The notes under the pieces are model-generated. The model was not told where the DNA came from. It saw only the letters and a program-made list of their open reading frames with translations, and did not search any database. Of a stretch of 64,000 nt of DNA, positions 12,365-21,700 are shown piece after piece. How positions within the stretch are numbered: the first letter of the stretch is position 1; every line of letters begins with the position of its first letter. The stretch lies in assembly GCA_963575745.1 (NCBI GenBank), contig CAUYUJ010007446.1:245001-309000 (forward strand), in the 5' to 3' direction. The stretch is from Prorocentrum cordatum. Its lineage: Eukaryota > Sar > Dinophyceae > Prorocentrales > Prorocentraceae. Made by a program: the position numbers and the translations under genes.

Positions 12365-12700
12365 CTCTCCTCCTCCTCCTCTTTTTCTTTGTCGTTCTTA
12401 CGCCGTTCCTCCTCATTCGCTCGTGTGGGTCCTCATTGCGAGCACCTCGGACGTTGTCCGATACGTCTGCACACTCGCGAGTTGCCTTTTCTGCCCCAGG
12501 GATGCCAGCCCATCGTTGGTGCGGTATCTTTTGTGTTTCTGCTCGCTGTTCCTCCCGCTCCTCCACCTTCGTTATCCTCCTCCTCCTCCTCTTCCTCGTT
12601 CTCCTCCTCCTCCTCCTCTCCTCCTCTCCTCCCCCTCCCCCTCTCCCTCCTCCTCCTCCTCCTCCTCCTACTCCTCCTCCCCTTCCTTTCCCGCTGAGCC
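12365..12700. repeat. TCC-rich pyrimidine tract
   Basis: Two TCC/TTC blocks (about 12365-12400 and 12560-12695) flank a complex segment near 12410-12540. Similar tracts fill the introns of gene A, so this could be intronic, but no exon pair could be joined here. Confidence 0.65.
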
Positions 12701-12983
12701 GTTTTTTTTGTGTTCTTTCTTCGGAGCGCCAAAGATGGCGCATTTGCGTGCCTTGTCCGTGCCAGTGCTGCGCAGCGCGGCCCGTGGGATGTCGGGGGCG
12801 TTGCTGACCCCCTCGCCCGCAGGCGCGTTGAGGTTTCAGCGTGCACTTCGCCTGGAGTTCCCAGGAAACGAAGAGTCCAAAGCGAAGCTTCTGGCCTCGG
12901 TCACTCTCCTCCGCTTCTTCTGTCGTCGCCCTTCATCCCCCCTTCCCACTTCCCCCTCCCGCCCCCGCTCTTTCCTCCTCCCC

Positions 12984-12987
12984 AGCG

Positions 12988-13028
<41 letters not shown>

Positions 13029-13030
13029 TG
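12984..13030. repeat. GTC trinucleotide microsatellite
   Basis: About 14 nearly perfect GTC units follow a TCC-rich segment. Confidence 0.9.
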
Positions 13031-13599
13031 CTCCGCGATCCTGCTCGCTCTTCGGACCAGTTCGGAGAGGTCTGGGGGGCTTCGCGGCGGCTCCCGTGCC
13101 GAGAAAGGTCCAGAGAGGCCCCCCCCTCACCAAGATGACGACTCGACCCGAGGCGCCCAGGGCAGCTTCCGAAACGCCCAGGGTGCTCCCAAGACGCCCC
13201 GAGAAGTCCCCTGCAGCCTTCCCAGGAGCGCCTCAAAACGGCCCAAGAGGGCGTCCACTAGGACGAGAACGAACTTCAGTGAGGCTCGCACCCATCATGG
13301 TCCGTGCGTCGCAAACGGCTGGGACCTCAACTAGAACCTCAGCGCGCCGGAAGGGCGCGTGGCCATAGAGTGTAGATGTGTGCATACATGCACACATGTA
13401 CATATATATATAAATGGATATAGGCCAGCGCCTATTAAGGAACCGCCTCTTTCTCCGAAGCCTTCCCCCTCCCCCATACCGCCTTTTGCGCGCCGCCAAT
13501 CGAACAGCAGGGGGAAACAGGGGGCGAGGGCATCGGGGCATCACCGCTCGACAACGCCAGCAGCGTTAGCCTCGCGGTCAAGAGAGTTTGGATCAGCGT

Positions 13600-13790
13600 G
13601 CCGCACCGCCCGTTCTGGCCTACCACGCTTTCGCGCGAATTGCCGTCCACATCCCAGTCCCCAAGCGTCAACGACCCGAGCATTTTTCAGCCGCCCGCCA
13701 CGCGGAGCGGAGCGACACGCTTTCCGCTCGAAGGGCATAGCGTGTCGACGGGGTTGCTGCCGCGATGCGCTCAGCACATATTCCCGACCG
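13600..13790 (+). repeat. Dispersed repeat, copy 1
   Basis: About 190 bp align collinearly with 17040-17225. Shared blocks include GTTCTGGCC(T/C)ACC, CAT/CGTCCCAGTCCC, GTGTCAACG-like, GA(C/G)ACGCTTTCCGCT and GCGTGTCG. Both copies lie in the same orientation about 3.44 kb apart. No TSD or terminal inverted repeat was recognised. Confidence 0.6.
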
Positions 13791-13849
13791 AAGCGTTAGG
13801 GCTGGTGTTCGATCGTGGACCCCTTGCTAAACGCAGCCGTTCAGCTTTC

Positions 13850-13965
13850 GCTCGCCCTTGCCGTGTTCGCCGCCGCCCTCTTCGCCCCGGCCCTGTTCGC
13901 CCCAGCCTGTTCGCTGCCGCCCTCTTCGCCCGAGACCCTGTTCGCAGCCTCCCTGTTTGCCGCCG
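13850..13965 (+). repeat. 15-bp minisatellite, left arm of an inverted pair
   Basis: Tandem words of the type CCCTGTTCGCC plus four variable bases. On the plus strand they read as (A)LFAP/ALFAA-like pentapeptides. The reverse complement of the same word forms the array at 14385-14535. Confidence 0.6.
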
Positions 13966-14269
13966 TCGTCGTCCTTGTTCTCGCCGTTGTCGCCGCCGCT
14001 GCCTCCGTCCCGTTGTCGTCTCGTCGTCGCCGTCGTCGTCGCCGTCGTCGTCGCCGTCCCGCCCGCCCGACCTGACCCGCCCGTCAGGGTTCACGCGTGC
14101 TCGTCCGCGTATGCACTGTACTTCAATGTCTCGCCCGCCCGACCCGACCCGCCCCTTGGAGTCTACGCGTGCTCGCTCGTGTACGAACGACACTTTCATG
14201 CCCCGCCCGCGCGACACGACCCGCTCGCCGGGGTCCGCCCGCCCGATCCGACCCCCCCGTGAGGGTCCG

Positions 14270-14535
14270 GCCGCCCTGCCCGACACGCCCTCGCGACGGG
14301 GACGGCGACGTCGACGACGACGACGGCGACGACAGCGACGGACACGGCGGCGGAGACGGCGACGGCGGGCGCGGCCGGCGAAGGGGGCCCCAGCGAACAG
14401 GGCCCCAGCGAACAGAGTCCCGGCGAACATGGCCCCCGGCGAGCAGGGTCCCAGCAAACGGGGTCCTGGCGAACCGGGTTCCGACGAACAGGACCCCGTC
14501 GAGCCAGGGATTCGGCGAACAGGGTCCACGCTGAG
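14270..14535 (-). repeat. CGA/CGG tract and 15-bp minisatellite, right arm of an inverted pair
   Basis: CGA/CGG triplets (about 14290-14370) are followed by about nine copies of a 15-bp word CCCGGCGAACAGGGT and variants. On the minus strand they read as repeated pentapeptides such as GALFA and GTLFA. The pattern mimics pentapeptide-repeat protein but is bounded by low-complexity DNA. Confidence 0.6.
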
Positions 14536-14754
14536 GAGGTGAGGTCTTCCTCCTGCCTCCCTCCGCTGCCCGCCGTCGTCCTCCCCCGCCCTCCTGCGGG
14601 CCGCGGCAGCCGAGGCTCTGGCGAGCCTTGGCGCGCGCGGCGCTGGCGCCGCGGAGAGGGATGCGGTGAGGAGAGGGCGCACGGCGCGGCGGCTCGTCGT
14701 CGTCGCCCTCCCCCCTTCTCCGCTCCTCCTTCTGCTGCTCCTCCTCCCCCTCCT

Positions 14755-15465
14755 CCTGATGATGATGATAGAGATGACAGAACTGATAGAGATGATAGAG
14801 ATGATTATGTGGATGATCATCATGATAATGACGATGACGATGGTTTTGAATGCCATGGAAATGATGATGTTGATGATGATGGTGGCGGTCATGGTCATGG
14901 TCATGGTCATAGCCATGGTAATGGTCATGGTCATGATGATGCGTATGATGGTAATGAATGATGATGACGACGAGAATGATGATGATGTTGATGATGAGTA
15001 TAATGATGGCGATGATGATGGTGATGATGATGATGATGATGATGATGGGTGTGATGGTGGTGATGGCCATGTTGCTGGTACTGATGATGGTGATGGTGAT
15101 GACGCTGCTGATAGTCATGGTGATGTTGGTGCCGACGATGATGCTGATTCTTATGATAATGATGATGCTGCTGATGATAATGATGGTGATGATTCTCATT
15201 ATCAGTATTATTATCATGATGATGCGAATGCTAGTACGTATGATGATGATATTGCTGATGATGATGAGGACGAGGATGATGATGATGATGATGATGATGA
15301 TGCTCATGATGATGGTGGTGGTGGTGATGCCGACCCTGATGCTGCTGCTGATGCTGCTGATGATGATACCGAGGGTGATGATGATGCTGATGATGATGCT
15401 GATGATGCTGATGCTGATGTTGATACTGATGCTGATACTTTGTTGATCATGATCCTGAGGATGAA
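14755..15465. repeat. Long imperfect GAT microsatellite (about 700 bp)
   Basis: An almost unbroken run of GAT with GCT, GGT and GAA interruptions. The three plus frames read as poly-Asp, poly-Met and mixed strings, and the minus strand as poly-Ile/His. No coding use is supported. Confidence 0.9.
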
Positions 15466-15824
15466 TGAGAGAAGGGGAGAAGGAGGAGTGGGATGAGGGT
15501 GATCTGTAGGATGGTGTGTGAGAGAATGGATGGATAGGGGCTGTGGAGGAACAGGAGGCGGGAAAGAAGGACGAGGAGGATGATACGGGGAGGAGGGGTT
15601 AATGGGGTGGAAGAGGAGGACCATGGGGACTCTGCCAGGATTTTGCCAGTCTGAAGGTCCTGGGGGCCGGCAGCGGGGACCGTCCAGTGCCCTGCAGAGT
15701 CTCGCTGGGCGATCACTGCGGCAGGTGGCTGGCCCTGCGCGGTGCTTCCGGGGGCCGGGTCGACGGGAACGCGTCGCGCGGGAGACCCCGATTGAGGCGT
15801 CGCCAAGGGGATTTTTGTGGGAGG

Positions 15825-16085
15825 GGCTTTGAGGAGGAGGAGGAGGGGGAGGAGGAGGAGGAGGAGGAGGAGGAGGAGGAGGAGGAGGAGGAAGAGGGGG
15901 AGGCAGAGGGAAATCAGAGATCAGGAAGCAGAGGAGTCCCCGATGGCACGTCGAAGGGAAGCGAGGAAGAGAGCGAGGGGGGGGACCTGCAGGAGGACGC
16001 CGTGAGAAGGCGAACGAGCAGAAGGGCAGGGAGAGGGAGCGAGAGGATAAGAAGGATGCAGAGGAGGCGGATGAGGAGGGCACGC
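15825..16085. repeat. GGA-rich purine tract
   Basis: Nearly perfect GGA triplets at about 15830-15895 grade into GA-rich sequence up to about 16080. Confidence 0.8.
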
Positions 16086-17035
16086 TAGGTGCGCTCGCGC
16101 CATATTTGACATCTTTCCCATCCCGCGCCATATCTTACCCTTCCCATCCGTATCTGACGTGCTCCGCCTCTCTTTTTGGACTCGCCGACGGTAGAGTCCC
16201 TCAGGTCCTTCGCCTCTATAACATATCATGGTGTGCTGTGCATTCCGAAGGTAGGAACTTTACACAAAGGAAGAAGCGGGGATGGCAGATCAGCAGGATG
16301 AGAGCATGATCATATGGGAGAAGGGAGAGGAGCAGCACCAGTATCAGCAGGAGCAGGGGGATTCTGAGGAGCAGGAAGACCGAGGGAATGCGGAGGAGCG
16401 GGGGCATCGGATATGGCAGCGACGAGGAACAATTCTTATGTGGCCCGGGCCCAGGCGATGTTGCCATTCTGAATGATTAGAGCATTGCGCCGATCCTGAC
16501 ATGTGGCAAGCGGGAGCGCCATTGTTTGAAGAACCGGGAACATTCCGATCGAAAACAACATAACATCAGCAAGCATGTTGGAATTTGACTTACGACAAAT
16601 GCGCAAGAAAGGTTGTCAGGCTTCCCCCTGGACAGCATCAGGGGAAAGAGAAGAGTAGTACGCATAATCGTCGAACTGGTAGGGAGGAGGAGCACCAGGC
16701 GGGGTGGGAGAATGAGGAAGAACATGGCCTGGGGAGGAGGAGGAGGTTTCCGCGGGTCTGAGATTCCCGTTGGCCGTGGAAGTCCCCAGTGGCCTCTGGA
16801 GTCCCGTCAGGAGGCGCCCTAAGATTTAACACGCACCAGGATCTCCTGCCACAGAACCTGGGGGTGTGGGGGGGGGGGCGTCCAGAGAGCGCGGGAGGGC
16901 TGCGGGAAGAGGTGCAGAGCACCCGCGAAGGACCGTGGTGGAGGCCGCGCTCGCAAAGGACGGGGTCCTGGGCGGAGTCACCATGGGGGACTTCGTGCTC
17001 AACGTGGGCCCTCCTACGCTCAGGAGCTTTGGCTT
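16086..17035. other. No gene seen
   Basis: Mixed sequence with purine-rich patches (16310-16420, 16670-16750). A short plus-strand frame at about 16860-17125 is protein-like (DFVLNVGPPTLRSFGL) but runs into the dispersed repeat, so I do not call it a gene. Confidence 0.45.
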
Positions 17036-17039
17036 AAGT

Positions 17040-17225
17040 AGCCAGTCGCGCCGCGGGTTCTGGCCCACCGCGCTTCGGCGCAACACGCTATCCACGTCCC
17101 AGTCCCTAGGTGTCAACGTCTCGTAACGTTCGGTGCCTCCCGCCCCACGGATCGCAGCGAGACGCTTTCCGCTTGCGAGGCAGGGCGTGTCGCCGAGTTG
17201 CCAGCGACACGCTGAACAAAAGTTC
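17040..17225 (+). repeat. Dispersed repeat, copy 2
   Basis: Collinear with 13600-13790; see that entry for the shared blocks. The start near 17040 follows the word AGTCGCGCCGCG. Confidence 0.6.
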
Positions 17226-17442
17226 GCGACAGGACCGTTCTCTTCCGGAGACGCGCAACGTCCTGACAGATGTCAGGACGGAGGGTTTCTCTATTTTCGG
17301 CCTCTGGGGGCCCTCTCCCGGCCTTGTGACCGTCAGAAAACGACCCGGGATGAAGCACCAGCCCTGGGGAAACGCTGGGAATCTCTGGGACCGCGTATTG
17401 AGAGTAGCAGGACTTCGCTTGTCTGGGCTCTGCGTCACCCCA

Positions 17443-17446
<4 letters not shown>

Positions 17447-17484
<38 letters not shown>

Positions 17485-17515
17485 TATATATAATATATAT
17501 ATATGTATATATGTA

Positions 17516-17556
<41 letters not shown>
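17447..17556. repeat. TA microsatellite
   Basis: About 110 bp of almost pure TA with a few GTATA interruptions. It is self-complementary and would form a long hairpin or cruciform. Confidence 0.95.
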
Positions 17557-17562
<6 letters not shown>

Positions 17563-17570
17563 TATGTGTA

Positions 17571-17592
17571 CGTCGCCCCACCAGGGGCGACG
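17571..17592. other. Perfect 9-bp stem, 4-nt loop hairpin
   Basis: CGTCGCCCC, loop ACCA, then GGGGCGACG: a perfect inverted repeat directly after the TA tract. No T-run or other terminator hallmark follows. Function unknown. Confidence 0.7.
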
Positions 17593-17749
17593 CGCGCACC
17601 GAGAACTCTCATGGTACATGCGTCGTGGCGGGCGCTTTCTGGCCACACCGGTCGGGAGACGATATATTACAATGTGGGTATACTACATGGCCGGGTCGGA
17701 CGCGTCCCATGGGTTCCCTTTCCCTCCTTCTCGTGGGCGGTTGCTCGCT

Positions 17750-17994
17750 CTTAGCGGGCCCTGGAAACGACAGGGCCGTGTTTTTTAGCGGTTTCGTTTC
17801 GCCGTTTTTGCCGGTTCTGACGCAGTTTTTGTTGTTGGTTCCGTCGCCGTTGTTTTCCCGGTTCCATCTCCGGCTCCAATCCCAGAGCTATCTGTTTGCC
17901 GCTTCCAATCGTTTTTTCTTGCCGTGTCGATTATCAAGGGACACTTTTTCGGAAACAGTGAAAAAACGGCCTTGCCGTTTCCGGGCCCACTAAG
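17750..17994. mobile_element. MITE-like element with ~45-bp imperfect terminal inverted repeats
   Basis: The left end (17750-17795, starting CTTAGCGGGCCCTGG) and the reverse complement of the right end (17994 back to about 17950, starting CTTAGTGGGCCCGG) match over about 45 bp with a few substitutions and small gaps. Both ends carry GGAAACG, a GGCCG core and a run of six T. The whole element is about 245 bp, has no coding capacity, and is rich in GTTTT/CCGTT words. I could not identify a convincing target-site duplication, so the family is open. Confidence 0.55.
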
Positions 17995-17999
17995 CCTTT

Positions 18000-18500
18000 G
18001 TTCCCATCCCCTGGGCACAAGTACCCCCGAAAAGACTGGGCCGAGAAGGGCAGCAAGGGGGCTCGGCGATGTGTTTCAACGGGCGAGACGGCCGACAGGC
18101 GCGGTCGCAGACGCCCGCCGCTGAGCCCCCTAGTCCTAGCTGGGCACCTCTGGAAGATGCGCGATGCGGCGCGCAGCCAGCGTTGCGAAGTCTGCTACAC
18201 TGATGCCGGCGCGCTGCACCATGCTCATCTCTGGGTCGTACAGCATCGACAAGTGATTCGCTGAGAGGTTAGAAGACGAATGTGCGCCGCGCTGAGGCGA
18301 GAGCGACATGCTGAATGATAGTTCCCCTTCCAACCATGCAAATGTTGGAGATTTCCATCTCCAGCGCCATGGATGGCCAGGACGTCTTCGGCGAAGCGCT
18401 GGCCAGCCTTACCGACACGCCCAGCGGCGTTAGATTAGACCTGAATCGTTATGAAAGTGGGCACGTGGAGGAGGAACAGGATGGACGGATGTAGTTAGAG
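18000..18500. other. No gene seen
   Basis: Complex sequence between the MITE-like element and the LTR retrotransposon. No exon or repeat could be supported. Confidence 0.5.
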
Positions 18501-18504
18501 ATGG
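18501..18504. other. Target-site duplication ATGG (left)
   Basis: ATGG directly precedes the 5' LTR and recurs directly after the 3' LTR at 27896-27899. Copia elements usually make 5-bp duplications; the fifth base differs here. Confidence 0.6.
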
Positions 18505-18692
18505 TGTTTCCCGACGGCCCTCTGGGGCCTTCGTGTTCGGTGTCGTTCCCCCCTCTATGTCCTTCCCTCCGTAGCCTGTTGGCTTAGGCGCGAGTGCATT
18601 CTAGTTGGAGCGCTTCCCGACCGCTCGAGAGAAGATCGTCCTCTCCTCGTTTTGCGACCCTCCAGATCCATGTGTCCCCTCGTGTTGTGACA
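18505..18692 (+). repeat. 5' LTR (188 bp)
   Basis: Begins TGTTTCCCGACGG and ends TTGTGACA. It matches 27708-27895 without gaps, with seven C/T differences. Positions 64-84 of the LTR (18568-18588) read TCCGTAGCC then TGTTGGCTTAGG, close to the dinoflagellate spliced leader. Confidence 0.92.
18568..18588 (+). promoter_or_regulatory. Spliced-leader-like sequence inside the 5' LTR
   Basis: Compared with the 22-nt DinoSL, the first nine bases (TCCGTAGCC) match exactly. One base is then missing, TGTTGGCT matches seven of eight, and TAGG matches two of the last four: 18 of 22 positions with one gap. The copy in the 3' LTR (27771-27791) differs by one C-to-T. Whether it marks the start of the element's RNA, a captured leader or chance is untested. 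Confidence 0.45.
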
Positions 18693-18693
18693 G

Positions 18694-18707
18694 TGGTAAG
18701 CGGAGCG
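18694..18707 (+). other. Putative primer-binding site
   Basis: TGGTAAGCGGAGCG begins one base after the 5' LTR. TGGTA and GAGC are the outer parts of the initiator-Met tRNA binding site common in copia elements; the middle differs. Confidence 0.4.
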
Positions 18708-18708
18708 T

Positions 18709-21700
18709 ATGTCGGAGAAGCTGGAAGAGGTGATGGGAGTCTCGGGCGACGGGACGGGCGCTCCGCGAGGCAGCGAGGCGCCAACGGAGGAGACAGCACG
18801 CTCAGCATTCCATCAGCATGAGACGGGCTGGCAAGAGGTGACCCCTCCCCGGAGGGGCAACGACGACGCCGCCAGTGAAGCAGATCACAGGCAGGACCCG
18901 CAGTGGCGGCCGTGGGCGTCGTGGGGCTGGGATTCCGGGCAGGACTGGGACTGGGGATCGTGGGACGGTTGGAGAGAGTCACGTGCCAGGAGCTCGCATG
19001 CCTCCGGCGAGTTCGTTCAGAATCGTGATTTCGGTGCTCCACCGCCTTGGCTCGGATTCGACCATCTCGATACTTATCGACACAATCTCACGGCGTGGAC
19101 AAAGAGGGCGGGCTTCAAGGCGCACGCTCAGGCGAACAGAGTGCTGGAGGGCTTGCCCGTAGATTTGCAGGTGAAGTTCAAGCTGCTCCACCACGAGCTG
19201 GAGAGCGACGACGGCGTTGAGAAGATTATGTCGCACCTCTCGGTCTTGAACGGCGAGAGACTGGGCGACCGAGAGAGACTGGCTCACAACGCGGCACTCT
19301 TCAACTACATGATCAAGAAGGGGGAGAGTCTCACGGACTATGTCTTGCGAAGAGACGCTGAGACAGCCGAGGCTGAGCGTCATCAGTTGATTCTGCCGGG
19401 GAACGTCAAGACACGCTTGTTAGAGGAGGGCGCCTGCCTGACGGCACAGAATAAGATCAACATGCGCACGTTGGCAGGAGGACGCGAGGATTTCAGTTCA
19501 GTCAGGCAGGCGATCCTGAAGCTGGACGTGAAGGAGCAGCCCATGCTGCCGGCGACCCAGCCCGTCGTCAAGACGTTCGCCGTGGAGACCGAGGACATGC
19601 AGTACGCGGCTGCTGGCTCGGGAGGGCCGGCCTTGGCGGCCGACGACGAGGTGCGAGAGGTCTTCCTCTCTGAGCTGGACGACTCCGTCGAGCTGCCCGA
19701 GGAGGACGTGGAGACGTTGCTGGCGACCTTGGACGAGCAGGACCTCGGCGAGCATGAGGTCATGCAGATCTTTGCTGCCGTGGTCGAGGACCGCCTCTGG
19801 AAAGAGAAGCGTAGGACCTGGGCGGAGGTTCGTCGACTGAAAGCGGTTCGCAAGGTAGATCGGGATTTCTTCGATCGTCGTCGGGCTTCGAAGCCCGGGT
19901 TCAAGAGACTCATGATGACTGACATCAAGAAGCGAACCCGATGTGCTAACTGTGGTGAGCGAGGACACTGGGCAGAGTCGCGCAAGAACCCTTTCCGATC
20001 GAAGGCGGACCGCATCGCCGGCGAGAAGGGCGGCAAGGGGGGAAGCACGGGCAAGAGTTTCTTCCTGGACGTACTCCCGGAGTCGGACTGGAACGGTATC
20101 AACGTCACGGAGTGGAACGCGCTGCCCAAGACGATGCATGTGGAGGGCCCGGAGCTTTCGCTTCGTCAGCTTGGAGACCGCGCCCTCGTGGACACCGCGG
20201 CCGGCCAGGCTCTGGTCGGACAGGAGGACCTGAAGATGATGAAGGAGGCGTTCGAGCGTCGCGGCTTCCGCATCCTAGTGAAGGAGGGCCCCGCGGCCGG
20301 GGTGACTGCCGGTGGCGTCGGCGGGAAGGCGGGCCCGGTTGGTAGAGCTTGGGTGCCGGTCAGCATTTGCAAGTGCGGGATCATCGAGTTCCTGATTCTT
20401 CCCGGCAGGTGCCCGCCTCTCTTGCCGGCTCGCCTGCTGGAAGCGATGCACGCCGTCAAAGACCTCGGCAGCGACGAGATCGCGATGGGCGACAAGGAGA
20501 AGGCGCCCCGTCCGCTGGTCCGCCACATCGCGGGCCACAGGTCGCTGAGTCTGATCCACTGCGAGCCGGACGAGTTCTCGGTCCCGCCGGAGGTTCTCGA
20601 GAGGATCCCTGAGGACGTGCGCCAGGACCTGAGGGGAGGATGGGCAGTAGGTAGTCTGTCAGCAGTTGCTTTTTCTTTCTCCTTTCCTTGCGTCGGTGAG
20701 TGTCTGGGGCCCCGGGTCTCGGTCGGTTCGGCCTCAGGCTCTAGCTCCGTAGTCGTCTCTGCTCGAGCCGCCACGTCGGCCCAGGTTGAGGACGCCAGCA
20801 TTCCATTTCACGGGGGTGTCGAGGGTCAAGAAGAGCGGTTTTCTGGCCAAGTCCGCGCAGCCGCTGCGCCGGAGGAGGGCGGCGGCGGCGCTTGGCAGCG
20901 TGATTGGGGACGAGGAGCTAGAGGACTGGGAAGAGCTTTCGGGCGATATCAAGCAGCTCGACCTGACGGAGGAGGAGATGAGTGTCCCGGTGAGGCAGCA
21001 CCTCTACGACGGCATCCCGGTGCTCACTCGGATGCAGCTGGCGTGGCGTCGCTGGGCGCTGAGGCTGCTCCACATCGCCTCGGGCTGCACGGCCATCAAC
21101 GGGATTGCCTCGATGTGGCCGGCTTCGGTCGAGATGAAGCTCGGAGACCAGGACGCGCGCCCGCGCCCGCCCCGGGCCGTTCAGGAGAGGTCAAACTCTA
21201 CCTCGGTCTACAGCCATTGCATGATGTGCAAGATGAGGCTCTCTTTGAGGGACAAGACTCCACAGGAGCGTGCCGATGCCGAAGCAAGGAAGCAGGACAA
21301 GCTCGCCAAGAAGGAGGCCAAGAAGGAGGGCGGGCTTCAGCTCAAGCAGGAGGCGAAGAGGCTCGTGGACGAGTACTCGGAGGGCGACCCGTGGATGGCA
21401 TCGCCGGTCCAGCCGCACGAGCCCCCACGTCCTCGTGCCCCAGGCGCCCGTCCAAAGTGGGCTCCGGGGACCAGCAGCGGCCCTGCGAGACCGCGCTCAA
21501 TCGAGGAGGAGCGGGACTTCGTGATGAACCGCATGGGGGTGCTCGAGCCGACGCAGATCCCGGAGGGCGTGCCGCCGACCGCGGTCAAGAGCCCGCCGTT
21601 GATGAGGCCTCCGGTTCCGCCGCAGTTGTCCAACTCAGCTCCGCCGGTGCCGAGCATCAACACCAGGCAGCTCCACGCGAATCAGATGAAGACGCTGCTC

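Noticed and set aside
14666-15496. Long poly-Asp / poly-Met open frames
   Set aside because: They are the three readings of a GAT microsatellite with no start, splice or composition evidence of a protein.
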